Positions 19,192-27,901 of a stretch of 64,000 nucleotides of DNA are shown here, one piece after another. A model generated the notes under the pieces. The model was not told the origin of the DNA. It saw only the letters and a list, made by a program, of their open reading frames with translations, and did no database searches. Numbering within the stretch: position 1 is the stretch's first letter; every line of letters begins with the position of its first letter. Location: NCBI RefSeq assembly GCF_001890925.1, contig NZ_MLCB01000159.1, forward strand, positions 1 through 64,000. The letters are read 5' to 3'. Made by a program: the position numbers and the translations under genes. Origin of the DNA: Planktotalea frisia (GTDB lineage Bacteria; Pseudomonadota; Alphaproteobacteria; Rhodobacterales; Rhodobacteraceae).

Positions 19192-20277
19192 ATGACCGAA
19201 ATAACCGAGCTTTGGACCAACCGCGCCGATCTGCGCGAGACCAAGACCGTCACCCGCTCCGCCCCCGAACTGCGAGAGGGTGAAGTTCTGATGAAAATCG
19301 AGAAAGTCGGCCTGACCGCCAATAACGTAAGCTATGCCGTGACCGGCGACTCGATTGGGTACTGGGGCTATTTTCCCGCCGATGAGACCTGGGGCAAGGT
19401 GCCGGCATGGGGATTTGCCCATGTGGTCGATAGCAACTGTGCCGAGATCGAATCCGGTGAACGGGTCTGGGGCTTCTTCCCGCTGGCCAGCCATGTGGTG
19501 CTGCGCCCAGGCAAGGTAAAGCCCGCTCGCTTTGTTGACACGGCCGAGCATCGTGCGGCGCTGCCGCCGATGTATAACGGATACATGCGTACCGGGCCGG
19601 AGCCTGAAATCCTGAGCCAATTCGAAGACGAACGTTGCATCCTCTTCCCGCTCTTCGCCACGTCCTACATTCTTTATGATTTCCTGATCGACAATGACTT
19701 TTTCGGCGCCGATCAGGTGCTGATCGGCTCGGCTTCGTCCAAGACTGGTTTTGGTCTTGCGCATTTGTTGTTCAATGACAAATCGCTGGACAAACGCGTT
19801 GTCGGGCTCACATCGACGGGCAATGCCGTTTTTTGCGAAAAGCTCGGATGTTTTGACGAGATCACGGTCTACGGCACGGAAAACGAACTGGATCCGTCTA
19901 CCAAGTCGGTCTTTGTCGATATGTCCGGTGACAGGCCACTGACCGTGCGTATTCACGAGCATTTCACCGACAACCTTCTGGCCACCTGGGTGGTCGGTGC
20001 CACCCATTGGGAGGATGGAGGCAAACCGCCCGCGGGCCTGCCCGGCGCAAAACCCACTTTCTTCTTTGCCCCCACCCATATGGGCAAGCGCGACAAGGAA
20101 TGGGGGCCGGGCAAGTTCTGGGAAAAGGCCTTTACCGCCAGTATCGAGGTGACGCAGGACACTGCCTCGACACTGGTTATCGTAGCGCAGAGTGGCGCGG
20201 ACGCGGCCGCCGCGTCCTGGCTTGGGCTTTTGGACAACAAGGTGCCCGGCAGCACCGGCCTGATTGTCAGCATCTGA
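19192..20277 (+). CDS. DUF2855 family protein
   Basis: Protein of 361 residues of the DUF2855 family, distantly like medium-chain dehydrogenases. The N-terminal GroES-like region shows ELREGEVLMKIEKVGLTANN (opening motif) and later GERVWGFFPLA. The middle region VLIGSASSKTGFGLAHLL resembles a nucleotide-binding turn but lacks the normal GxGxxG. Function is unknown; related genes often sit in aliphatic-compound catabolic clusters (family knowledge, not shown here). The ATG at 19192 is preferred because of an AGAGGAA ribosome site. It ends the unit that begins with the CurA-type reductase. Confidence 0.85.
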   Translation: MTEITELWTNRADLRETKTVTRSAPELREGEVLMKIEKVGLTANNVSYAVTGDSIGYWGYFPADETWGKVPAWGFAHVVDSNCAEIESGERVWGFFPLASHVVLRPGKVKPARFVDTAEHRAALPPMYNGYMRTGPEPEILSQFEDERCILFPLFATSYILYDFLIDNDFFGADQVLIGSASSKTGFGLAHLLFNDKSLDKRVVGLTSTGNAVFCEKLGCFDEITVYGTENELDPSTKSVFVDMSGDRPLTVRIHEHFTDNLLATWVVGATHWEDGGKPPAGLPGAKPTFFFAPTHMGKRDKEWGPGKFWEKAFTASIEVTQDTASTLVIVAQSGADAAAASWLGLLDNKVPGSTGLIVSI

Positions 20278-20322
20278 AAGGTCCACAGAGGCAGTGACGG
20301 CGGCATCGCTTCTGAATTATTT

Positions 20323-20339
20323 TGACATATAATATGTCA
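20323..20339. promoter_or_regulatory. Predicted TetR operator, site c (TGACATATAATATGTCA)
   Basis: Perfect inverted repeat, 16 of 16 positions, with a single central base; it is the best site in the window and defines the consensus. It overlaps a TTGACA -35-like hexamer (20322-20327), with a TACATT -10-like hexamer at 20345-20350 after a 17-base spacer. It lies 44 bases before the MFS transporter gene. Overlap with the -35 element fits repression. Confidence 0.8.
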
Positions 20340-20383
20340 CTTAATACATTCTCTGAAACCACACAGGGTTCAGGGAGGGACAA

Positions 20384-21664
20384 ATGACAACAGTCGAACC
20401 ATCGGCACCAGGCGGCGTCCGGCCGCTTGCCGGACATCGCAGTGCGCTGATCTTGCTCTTGTTGGCATACACACTGTCAATCACTGACCGGATGATCCTG
20501 TCGGTGCTGTTTACCCCGATCAAGGCGGAGTTCGGCCTTTCTGACACCCAGCTTGGCCTTTTAGGCGGGCTGGCGTTTGCAATCTTTTATGCCACGCTGG
20601 GCATCCCGGTGGCGCGGCTGGCCGACCGGGGCAATCGCAAGCTGATCATCGTCATTTCGCTCTTGGTCTTTTCGGTCTTTACCGTGCTCTGCGGTTTTGC
20701 CGTCGGGCTGGTCACGCTGATCCTGTTCCGCATCGGCGTCGGCATCGGCGAGGCCGGCGTGAACCCCTCCAGCCAATCGATCGTGGCGGATTACTACCCT
20801 GCCGAGAAACGCTCGTCAGCCATGGCGATCCTGATGCTGGGTGCCAATATTGGCATGATCTTCGGCTTTATCGTCGGAGGCGCCATCAGCGAACACTATG
20901 GCTGGCGCGCCGCCCTGATGGCTGTGGGCGCTCCGGGGGTCCTGTTGACTTTCTTTGTCATGGCCTTCCTGAAGGAACCGCCCCGCGGCACCTTCGAGAA
21001 CGAAGCACCCGCCGCGCCGACGCCGGTGCGCGACACATTCTCGCGCCTGTGGCAGACCCCGGCGATCCGATATCTGGCCGTCGCCATCACCTTGCAATCC
21101 ATGCTGGGTTACGGGCTGGCACAATGGCTGCCCTCGTTCTTCATGCGCACCCATGGCATCGCTGAAACCCAGGCCGGCGCGATCATGGGGCTGGTACTCG
21201 GTGTTGCGGGTATCCTTGGGGCGATCACCGGCGGCAAGCTTTGCGACCGGGCCACACGGAACGGCACCCACGAAATTCCGCGTCTTCTGGGCAAAGTGAC
21301 ACTGATCGCGGTGCCGATTCTGGCCGTCGCCTTTCAGGTGCCGCACCTCGTTGCGTCGTTGCCGCTGTTCTTTATCCCAATCTTCCTGATCAACTTCTAC
21401 CTCGGGCCGTCTCTGGGGCTGGTGCAGACTCTATCTCCGGTGCGAATGCGCGCGGTCAGTGCAGCGCTGGTGATGCTGTCAATGAACCTGATTGGCCTTG
21501 GCCTTGGCCCGGTACTTATCGGCGCAACAAGCGATCTTCTGGAACCCGCCTTTCCTGGGCAAGGTCTGGCCATTGCGTTGTCGATTGCAGCGCTCATTGG
21601 GCTGGTTAGCGCGCACTTCTTCAAACGCTCGGCAAATGCTATGGCCGAGGCAAAGTCGAATTGA
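20384..21664 (+). CDS. MFS transporter (spinster-like)
   Basis: Major facilitator protein of 426 residues with about twelve membrane segments. The cytoplasmic loop motif ARLADRGNRKLIIV after the second segment and the GEAGVNPSSQSIVADYY segment resemble the spinster-like group of the superfamily. It probably imports the island's substrate or exports an intermediate; direction cannot be read. A GGGAGGG ribosome site precedes the ATG. It sits directly behind the strongest operator of the island, so it is likely the most tightly controlled gene. A small single-span protein follows after 18 bases. Confidence 0.92.
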   Translation: MTTVEPSAPGGVRPLAGHRSALILLLLAYTLSITDRMILSVLFTPIKAEFGLSDTQLGLLGGLAFAIFYATLGIPVARLADRGNRKLIIVISLLVFSVFTVLCGFAVGLVTLILFRIGVGIGEAGVNPSSQSIVADYYPAEKRSSAMAILMLGANIGMIFGFIVGGAISEHYGWRAALMAVGAPGVLLTFFVMAFLKEPPRGTFENEAPAAPTPVRDTFSRLWQTPAIRYLAVAITLQSMLGYGLAQWLPSFFMRTHGIAETQAGAIMGLVLGVAGILGAITGGKLCDRATRNGTHEIPRLLGKVTLIAVPILAVAFQVPHLVASLPLFFIPIFLINFYLGPSLGLVQTLSPVRMRAVSAALVMLSMNLIGLGLGPVLIGATSDLLEPAFPGQGLAIALSIAALIGLVSAHFFKRSANAMAEAKSN

Positions 21665-21682
21665 ACGAAACGAGAGGTTGAT

Positions 21683-22075
21683 ATGAAAACACTGAAAGAT
21701 CTGGGTCTTTCCCTGTTGAACGCAACGCTGATGCTGGTGATCATTTTTGTCGTGCTGTCCCTCATACTGGTGTCTCGCGTGTCGACCCTAGCCGAAAGTG
21801 CAGGCGACGCCGCCCGCGCGGCCCTGAACGCCCCCTCGGCGCGCATCGAACAGATGACCGAGACTTTGTCCGAGATCGGATCGGATCCGGGTCTTTCGCA
21901 AATCGACGGCAACCGGATCGACGCTTTGACAGCCGAAGTGCAGGCTCTGAACGCTCAATTGTCCGGCATTCGCGGAAATCTCAGCGAGATACCTGTGGAT
22001 CAAATTGCCATGCGTCTTCGCGAAGAGATCGGCCAGGCCTTGACCTCCGGCGCCACTTCGCTGCGTTCAGAGTGA
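21683..22075 (+). CDS. Small single-span membrane protein with coiled coil
   Basis: Protein of 130 residues, not recognised. One membrane helix (about residues 8-32, LSLLNATLMLVIIFVVLSLIL region) is followed by an Ala/Glu/Leu-rich stretch with heptad spacing (RIEQMTETLSEIG, LTAEVQALNAQLSGI), likely an extended coiled coil. It follows the MFS gene by 18 bases with an AGAGG ribosome site, so it may be an accessory of the transporter. Its last nine bases overlap the end of the convergent gene. Confidence 0.75.
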   Translation: MKTLKDLGLSLLNATLMLVIIFVVLSLILVSRVSTLAESAGDAARAALNAPSARIEQMTETLSEIGSDPGLSQIDGNRIDALTAEVQALNAQLSGIRGNLSEIPVDQIAMRLREEIGQALTSGATSLRSE

Positions 22076-22492
22076 CAGCAGTAGGAACAGCAGGTTCGCA
22101 GGCACCAGTGCCAAGGTGATATAGGCCTCGGGCGGGCGATATCCGCCGGATTTCGATCCGATCCACATGCTCCAAAGGTGCAGGGAGCGCTCGATCACCA
22201 GAAGCGCCAACACAAGCGACACCAAGGCCTGATAGCGCCAGACCACCGCCGCCATCGCAAGGCCCCAGACGATCTGGGTCGCTCCGGCCCAAGCAAACAG
22301 GTGAAAGATCAGCCGTTGATGCCGTTCCAGCCGCAGCCCGGCGATGGACTGCGCACCTCCATCGCGTAGGAAATAGTGGATGCAGCCCGGTCCGATGGTC
22401 AGCACCGCCATAAGCCCAAGATACCAAACCGATAGGATCGATCCGTCATAGCCCGCATTGCTGGACGCTGGGAAAAGATTTGCGAAGTCCAT
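22067..22492 (-). CDS. Four-helix membrane protein, paralogue 1
   Basis: Protein of 141 residues with four predicted membrane helices and no recognised family. It shares with the upstream neighbour (22506-22967) the loop motif DGGAQSIA and a following long helical stretch with W-x-x-x-Q-x-V-x-G, so the two are probably tandem paralogues. A DoxX-like or quinone-oxidoreductase-subunit-like topology is possible but unproven. It is the last gene of the unit headed by the second sulfatase and overlaps the convergent single-span protein by nine bases. Confidence 0.7.
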   Translation of the reverse strand: MDFANLFPASSNAGYDGSILSVWYLGLMAVLTIGPGCIHYFLRDGGAQSIAGLRLERHQRLIFHLFAWAGATQIVWGLAMAAVVWRYQALVSLVLALLVIERSLHLWSMWIGSKSGGYRPPEAYITLALVPANLLFLLLSL

Positions 22493-22505
22493 ACGTTACC
22501 TGTTG

Positions 22506-22967
22506 TCAGTTAGATTTCCGTGGGATCAGGCACAGCACCAGCATCACCGCTGCAAGAGCCATCAACGGCAAGTTGCCCACCGCACCGGGCGCAGTGCCAG
22601 CAGTCTCGACCGGCTTGAAACCTCCGATCAACATCCGGACGGCGTACTCAGCGATCATCAGCAAATAGAACAGCGGGATGAGCGACCGATAGCGGATCGC
22701 GGCCATCAGATAGAGCAGCCCGATGACAAGTTGCGACAATCCCCACAGCGCAAAAATCCCGATCACCGTGGCCGCAGCCCCCGCCGGATAACTGTCCAGC
22801 GGGATTGTCGCGATGCTTTGTGCCCCGCCATCCGGCGCCGTCAGGTGATGCCAACTGCGCCACAGCGTCAGCACCGTGAGAGCATAAAAGACCCATAACG
22901 CTATGGGTTGCCCCGGAAAGTTGTTATCAAAAACACTGGGGAAAAGGCGGTTCAAAACCTGCGTCAC
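22506..22967 (-). CDS. Four-helix membrane protein, paralogue 2
   Basis: Protein of 153 residues with about four membrane helices. The DGGAQSIA loop and a WGLSQLVIGLLYL helix match the downstream paralogue. The start is GTG and overlaps the stop of the GST-like gene (GTGA), indicating coupled translation. Function unknown. Two different membrane proteins of the same fold encoded side by side suggest a heterodimer or sequential membrane steps; this is inference. Confidence 0.7.
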   Translation of the reverse strand: MTQVLNRLFPSVFDNNFPGQPIALWVFYALTVLTLWRSWHHLTAPDGGAQSIATIPLDSYPAGAAATVIGIFALWGLSQLVIGLLYLMAAIRYRSLIPLFYLLMIAEYAVRMLIGGFKPVETAGTAPGAVGNLPLMALAAVMLVLCLIPRKSN

Positions 22968-24124
22968 GCGCGCTCCTGTTCGGCTGCGGCCTCAATGGGT
23001 TCCCATGTCTCCAAATGGTCGCGCCGCCCGACCCGACGTGGCAAGCGCAGATCCAGGAACGGGCTGAGCGCGGTTCGATCGAAAAGACGCCGCACGACCT
23101 GTTGCGCCCCTTCCGGTGCCTGGTCAAAGGAATCGGTCAAGCGTTGCGACAAAAAATGCCGATAGGCCTTGACCGGCACCGGCATCGCGGCCCCGCGCAG
23201 TTCGAATTGCGTCATTCCGATGACCCGGTGGCCTTCGATCACCTCGTTGGGCTGTTTCGCCAGCCACTGGTCGCAATACGCATGATGGGCAGCGTATTCA
23301 GCGGCGTACTCCTCGGCCACATAGTCCAGCAGAGACACCAGCGTTTCCGGCGGTTTTTCAAGATCAACCATGCCGTCGCCCCAAGCCTGCGAAACCGCGT
23401 CTTCGATATCCTCGAACGCGTTCATCCGCTCGGTCCAGTCAAACACAAAAGGCGCGCGCTCCTGCATCAGCGCAAGCGGCAGCCGGTCCCGCCCCAAGTG
23501 GGCGAACAGCGGGCCAAACAGCGCATAATCCGCGATCGTCGGCCGTGCGCCCAGCACGTAGGGCATCACAGCCAAATGCGCGTTCAGACGGTCCAGAAAA
23601 TCCAGATAGGCTGCTTCGATCGCCGCCGCATTTTCAGCATTTGCCCCGATCATCGCGGTCCATTTGCGCAAGAACCCCGACAGCTTGTCGAAATCCGCGT
23701 CCAGTCCCGCGTCGTCTTTGTTCATCGCAAGGGCTTCGCGGAAAATATGGCGGACAAAAGGGGTTTGTTCGGGCAGGTTCCAGCGATAATGCATCGCCGG
23801 ACGCATCAGGCCTTCGTTGCCGAACAGGTCGAACAGCCGCGCCACCACGTTCAGCGCGGGGTCGTCGGGGTAGACCGGGAACCGGCCCAGGCCCGAGGCC
23901 TCGAAATGATCGATGATCCGAGCACCGTCCTGCAGGAGCGTACCATCCGCCAGTTCCACCACAGGCACGATGCGCCGCCCGATTGCAGGGTAGATTACTT
24001 TTAGAGCCCGCTCTGACCCCGGCGCGCGCTCCGTGAAGGGGATGCGCTGATGGCGCAGATAGGACCGCACCCGCGCGCTGTAAAGCGACAGCTTGCCGCC
24101 GTAGAGAACAACCTGTTCCTTCAT
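22964..24124 (-). CDS. Glutathione S-transferase-like protein (long form)
   Basis: Protein of 386 residues with an N-terminal thioredoxin-fold GST domain (VVLYGGKLSLYSARVRSYL, then RIVPVVELADGTLLQDG, the cis-Pro and substrate loop) and a C-terminal helical domain (RPTIADYALFGPLFAHL). It is much longer than the usual 200-230 residues; the extra 100-150 C-terminal residues include QPNEVIEGHRVIGMTQFELRG-type sequence (two adjoining motifs) that is not part of the standard fold. Glutathione-dependent dehalogenation, ether cleavage or peroxide reduction are possible. Lies between the sulfatase and the membrane-protein pair. Confidence 0.82.
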   Translation of the reverse strand: MKEQVVLYGGKLSLYSARVRSYLRHQRIPFTERAPGSERALKVIYPAIGRRIVPVVELADGTLLQDGARIIDHFEASGLGRFPVYPDDPALNVVARLFDLFGNEGLMRPAMHYRWNLPEQTPFVRHIFREALAMNKDDAGLDADFDKLSGFLRKWTAMIGANAENAAAIEAAYLDFLDRLNAHLAVMPYVLGARPTIADYALFGPLFAHLGRDRLPLALMQERAPFVFDWTERMNAFEDIEDAVSQAWGDGMVDLEKPPETLVSLLDYVAEEYAAEYAAHHAYCDQWLAKQPNEVIEGHRVIGMTQFELRGAAMPVPVKAYRHFLSQRLTDSFDQAPEGAQQVVRRLFDRTALSPFLDLRLPRRVGRRDHLETWEPIEAAAEQERA

Positions 24125-24145
24125 GTCAGTTCACCTTTCGAGTGA

Positions 24146-25789
24146 TCAATTGGGCCAGTAAACAAAGGCATCCCCCGCGACCATTTCTTCGGCCAGATGC
24201 TTGTCAATGGCCAGCGGGGCCGCAACGACCGACTGCGCCAGAGGTTGCGAACCCTCCCAATGCGCCTCGATCAGCGCGGTCAGTTCAGCCACCTTTTCCG
24301 GCTCTTCATCGATCAGGTTGGTTTGCTCGGTCGGGTCGTCATTCAGATTGAACAGCCAGCCTTGATCGAAGCTCGGGTTGAGCTGCAATTTCCAGCCCCC
24401 CGCCTGCACCACCCGATAATCCGCGGTGCCCCAATGTATCGCGTCATCCGGCCGTGCCAGCCGGTCCGCCCCGGTCCAAAGCGGCGTCATGTCGTGCCCA
24501 TTGATATCGCGATCCTTTGGCAGCGCCCCGCCCCCGGCGGACACCAGCGTCGGCATCAAGTCAAGATGCGTCACCGGCGTGTCGATTTTTGTACCCGGAG
24601 CGATCTTGCCTGGCCATGTCACCGACATCGGGATTTTCAGCCCGCCTTCGAAAAACGTATTTTTCCAACCGCGATAAGGCGCATTGACCCCATCAATACC
24701 AATATAATCCGCCGCGCCATTGTCGCTGGACAGAACCACGATCGTATTGTCGGCAATCCCTTCCGCCTCAAGCTTGTCCATGATGCGACCCACCGAACGA
24801 TCAAGCGAGTGCATCATCCCCGCATAGACCCGTTTGCGGTGGGGTTGGGTATCGCCAACCGCTTCGTAATCCTCTTTCGTGGCCTGCAAAGGCGTGTGCG
24901 CGCCCCAGTGCGCCAGATAAAGGAAAAACGGCCGACCCGCGTTGGCCTCAATGGCGCGCACGGCATGATCAGTAAAATAGTCCGTCAGATAGCCCTTGGG
25001 CGCGAACCAGTCGCCACCCCCCTGCATCACCGCATATTGCACCCGCGCCCACAGAAACTTGTCGATGGGCGAAAAGTGCAGTTTGGCATTGACCACGTTC
25101 GGATCGTCGACTGGTAGGAAAAGCCCGCTGGCCATCATCAGATCTTCATCAAAGCCCTGGTCTTTGGGCCACATGCCTTCCGCCCGACCCAGATGCCATT
25201 TGCCGATATGCATGGTGTGATAGCCAGTATCGCGCAAGACCTCGGCCACGGTGATCTCCGATCCTGGCAGGCCGCGAGAGTTGAATTTTGGATTGGCCGC
25301 GTCGGCAGCTTTGTCATAGATGTATTCGGGCCGTCCCATGGGGTTGTAGTTGCCGATCATGGCGATCATCCGGCCCATGCCATCGGGCGTGGGCGTCGCG
25401 TCATAGCCCGTGCTGGATGCATCGCGCCCGGTCAGGATCGCCGCCCGTGATGGCGCACAGTTGGCGTGCCCGGCATAGGCATTGGTGAAAATCGCGCCCT
25501 TGGCTGCCAGTCGGGCAATATTGGGCGTCGGGGTGATACCCTCGCCAAAGCCGCTAAGGTCATTGATGCCAACATCATCCAGCAGAATGAACACGATGTT
25601 GGGTCTATCGGCGGGCAAGGATTCGGTTTTCTCGGGCCCTTTTTCCCAAGTGATTGGACGGTTGGGCCCCGTCTCAGGGAGATCCCGGTTGGCAACGACA
25701 TAAAGCAGGATATCCATCCGCTTTGCATATCCAACAACACCCGCCACAAGTATCAACGCCACCGCGCCGAGAATAATCTTTTTCCACAT
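24146..25789 (-). CDS. N-terminally anchored type I sulfatase
   Basis: Second formylglycine-dependent sulfatase, 547 residues. A signal anchor occupies residues 3-20. RPNIVFILLDDVGINDLSG brings the metal-binding Asp pair (71-72), and HANCAPSRAAILTGRD carries the Cys111 to be converted to formylglycine. The GKWHLGR motif and VVLSSDNGAADYIG complete the sulfatase core. No C-terminal membrane segment is seen, so anchoring is at the opposite end from the first sulfatase. The start at 25789 follows a GGGAGGAC ribosome site. It heads a four-gene minus-strand unit controlled by predicted operator d. Confidence 0.93.
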   Translation of the reverse strand: MWKKIILGAVALILVAGVVGYAKRMDILLYVVANRDLPETGPNRPITWEKGPEKTESLPADRPNIVFILLDDVGINDLSGFGEGITPTPNIARLAAKGAIFTNAYAGHANCAPSRAAILTGRDASSTGYDATPTPDGMGRMIAMIGNYNPMGRPEYIYDKAADAANPKFNSRGLPGSEITVAEVLRDTGYHTMHIGKWHLGRAEGMWPKDQGFDEDLMMASGLFLPVDDPNVVNAKLHFSPIDKFLWARVQYAVMQGGGDWFAPKGYLTDYFTDHAVRAIEANAGRPFFLYLAHWGAHTPLQATKEDYEAVGDTQPHRKRVYAGMMHSLDRSVGRIMDKLEAEGIADNTIVVLSSDNGAADYIGIDGVNAPYRGWKNTFFEGGLKIPMSVTWPGKIAPGTKIDTPVTHLDLMPTLVSAGGGALPKDRDINGHDMTPLWTGADRLARPDDAIHWGTADYRVVQAGGWKLQLNPSFDQGWLFNLNDDPTEQTNLIDEEPEKVAELTALIEAHWEGSQPLAQSVVAAPLAIDKHLAEEMVAGDAFVYWPN

Positions 25790-25823
25790 TGGCCTTGTCC
25801 TCCCTGACCGGCGCAATTTATTT

Positions 25824-25840
25824 TGTCATATCTAATGTCA
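25824..25840. promoter_or_regulatory. Predicted TetR operator, site d (TGTCATATCTAATGTCA)
   Basis: Matches 13 of 16 defined positions of the island consensus. It is 34 bases upstream of the second sulfatase start, the same distance as site a from the acyl-CoA dehydrogenase start. A second site (e) lies 101 bases away in the same divergent promoter region. Confidence 0.62.
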
Positions 25841-25941
25841 ATTTATCGTGGAAGATGAAAAGCGCAAGTCCGGTGTCGCTGCGTAATTCCGCAGGTTACT
25901 TGCATGTCACCCATTGCATCGCAGCGCGCGATCTGCTTTTT

Positions 25942-25958
25942 TGACATATTGTATGCCG
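25942..25958. promoter_or_regulatory. Predicted TetR operator, site e (TGACATATTGTATGCCG)
   Basis: Complete left half-site and a degenerate right half, 13 of 16 positions. It overlaps a TTGACA hexamer (25941-25946) and ends 17 bases before the GST-like gene start, just upstream of its GGGAGG ribosome site. Binding here should block transcription of the plus-strand gene. Confidence 0.58.
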
Positions 25959-25975
25959 ATATGCGGGAGGGCGAA

Positions 25976-27013
25976 ATGTCTGGATCACCGAAACCCATCG
26001 AATTTCTTGGTGCACCGGCCTCGCCGTATACACGGAAAATGCTGGCCTATCTGCGCTATCGCGGAATCCCTTATCGCTTTCATATCAGTATGCATGACAG
26101 CCTGAAGGGTTATCCGCAGCCAAAGCCCGCGCTCTTTCCCACTTTCTACCTGCCGGACGAAGCGGGCGAACTGCAGGCGGTGACCGACAGCACGCCCCTT
26201 ATCCGCCGGTTCGAAGGCGAATACCAAGGGCGACCCGCGCTGCCCGATGATCCCGTCACCCGGTTCCTTCAGGACATTGTCGAGGATTACGCCGATGAAT
26301 GGCTGACCAAGATAATGTTCCACTATCGCTGGGCGGTGCCGGAAAACGCCGATCATGTCGCGCCGCTGCTGGTCTACTGGATGATGCCACAGGCGGCAAA
26401 AGGCCCGGCCAATGACCTTGCCGAAAACTTTGCCGCGCGTCAGGCCGGACGCCTTGGCGTCGTCGGTTCGAACGACGCAACCGCTGCAACCATCGAAGCC
26501 AGCTATAGACGTGTTCTAGCGTGCCTCGACGATCTGATCGCAACCCGCCCGTTCCTGTTTGGCACCCGCCCCTCGGCCGCTGATTTCGCCATTTATGGCC
26601 AGTTCACCCAGCTTCTTGGCATCGAACCGACCTCTGCCGCGATCGCGCGTGAAAGTGCGCCGCGCCTTCTGGCGTGGATTGATCATCTGGAAGACGCCAC
26701 CGGTTACGCCGCTCATGATGACGGCTGGCTGTCGCGCGACGAGGCCGCCACCACCCTGCGCCCGCTATTCGCAGAGATTGGCCGAACCTATGCGCCTTAC
26801 ATGCAGGCCAATGCGGCCGCCCATGCGGCGAGTGAAAAACAGGTCACGTTAGAGATCGACGGAGCGCCCTGGACACAAGCCACGTTCCCCTATCAGGCCA
26901 AATGCCTACGGGTGTTGCGCGACAGCTTCGCCGCGCTTTCGACGCAAGACCAGACCGCAGTGCGCGATGCATTCGACGGCACCGGCTGCGAAGTGTTAAC
27001 GACACCCCCCTAA
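25976..27013 (+). CDS. Glutathione S-transferase-like protein (long form 2)
   Basis: Protein of 345 residues. EFLGAPASPYTRKMLAYL is the N-terminal thioredoxin-fold start with the SPYT catalytic region, LPDEAGELQAVTDSTPLI the glutathione gamma-Glu site region, and GTRPSAADFAIYGQFTQLL the C-terminal helical-domain signature. The C-terminal third (after about 250) is not part of a normal GST. It shares domain layout and HYRW motif with the GST-like protein at 22964-24124, indicating paralogy. The ATG at 25976 has a GGGAGG ribosome site; an earlier in-frame ATG at 25904 lies upstream of the operator. Confidence 0.82.
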   Translation: MSGSPKPIEFLGAPASPYTRKMLAYLRYRGIPYRFHISMHDSLKGYPQPKPALFPTFYLPDEAGELQAVTDSTPLIRRFEGEYQGRPALPDDPVTRFLQDIVEDYADEWLTKIMFHYRWAVPENADHVAPLLVYWMMPQAAKGPANDLAENFAARQAGRLGVVGSNDATAATIEASYRRVLACLDDLIATRPFLFGTRPSAADFAIYGQFTQLLGIEPTSAAIARESAPRLLAWIDHLEDATGYAAHDDGWLSRDEAATTLRPLFAEIGRTYAPYMQANAAAHAASEKQVTLEIDGAPWTQATFPYQAKCLRVLRDSFAALSTQDQTAVRDAFDGTGCEVLTTPP

Positions 27014-27897
27014 GCCGGATCCTTCACAATGCGAAACCCGGTATGCGCGGTTGAAAAGTCGGGTTCAAGGCTTTCACGGGCCGCAGTGCGATAACGGCGG
27101 CAATAGTTCGAACCGCACAGATAAGACCCGCCTTTGATGGTGAACTGCGGACTACCGTCGCCAAACGGCGTTTCAGTCCACTCCCAGACATTGCCGATCA
27201 TGTCATGGGCGCCGATCAGGTTGGCCCGGTAGCATCCCACCGGGGCGGTGCCCGCGAACCCATCCTCGGCCGTATTCAGCACAGGGAAAACGCCGTTCCA
27301 AGTATTGGCCCGGATCTCGCCATTGGGGCCGCGAAGGCCGGATTCCGGATCGTCGGGGTCAAAAAGGCCAAGGCTCGCGGCATATTCCCACTCAATCTCA
27401 TTGGGCAATCTTCCCCCGCCCCATGCCGCATAGGCGCGTGCATCCGTGAGGCTGACATGCACCACTGGGTGGCGGCCCAGCCCGGCAATATCCGACCCTG
27501 CCCCGGCTGGCGTGCGCCAGGTCGCGCCTTTGTCCAGCTTCCACCAGGACAGCAGGTCGGACGGCGTGTCGGTCTCGACAAAACCTGCCGAACCGCCGTT
27601 TCGCTCGGCCTCGGTGACATAGCCGGTGGCGGCCACAAATGCGGCGAACTGGTCATTCGTCACCTCGGTGACGGACAGCAAGAACGGCGAGACATGCAGC
27701 TTTATAGGCCCGCCCTCTTCGGGATAGATCGCGTCGGCACCCTTGACGAACCCGCCGCCCGGCACCTGCACGAACCCGCCAATGTCAGCGTCGGGCAGAA
27801 CACAGCTTCGTCCCGGCCCATCCCCGCCCGGCCACCAGAGGAACGCGCACGCCAGACCAAGAGCCGCCAGACCGGACAGCAAAACCAGCCAGCGCAT
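27010..27897 (-). CDS. Formylglycine-generating enzyme (FGE/SUMF1), membrane-anchored
   Basis: Sulfatase-modifying factor domain protein of 295 residues that would oxidise the sulfatase motif Cys to formylglycine. Landmarks are GGGFVKGADAIYPEEG, VTEVTNDQFAAFVAATGY, GRLPNEIEWEYAA, MIGNVWEWTETPFGD and KGGSYLCGSNYCRRYRTAAR; the last contains the two active-site Cys (about 261 and 266) needed for true FGE activity. An N-terminal hydrophobic segment (residues 3-21) suggests export with the catalytic domain in the periplasm. The ATG at 27897 lies four bases after the TetR stop, so the two are cotranscribed; a TTG at 27918 is a less likely start. Confidence 0.9.
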   Translation of the reverse strand: MRWLVLLSGLAALGLACAFLWWPGGDGPGRSCVLPDADIGGFVQVPGGGFVKGADAIYPEEGGPIKLHVSPFLLSVTEVTNDQFAAFVAATGYVTEAERNGGSAGFVETDTPSDLLSWWKLDKGATWRTPAGAGSDIAGLGRHPVVHVSLTDARAYAAWGGGRLPNEIEWEYAASLGLFDPDDPESGLRGPNGEIRANTWNGVFPVLNTAEDGFAGTAPVGCYRANLIGAHDMIGNVWEWTETPFGDGSPQFTIKGGSYLCGSNYCRRYRTAARESLEPDFSTAHTGFRIVKDPA

Positions 27898-27901
27898 CTC
27901 G

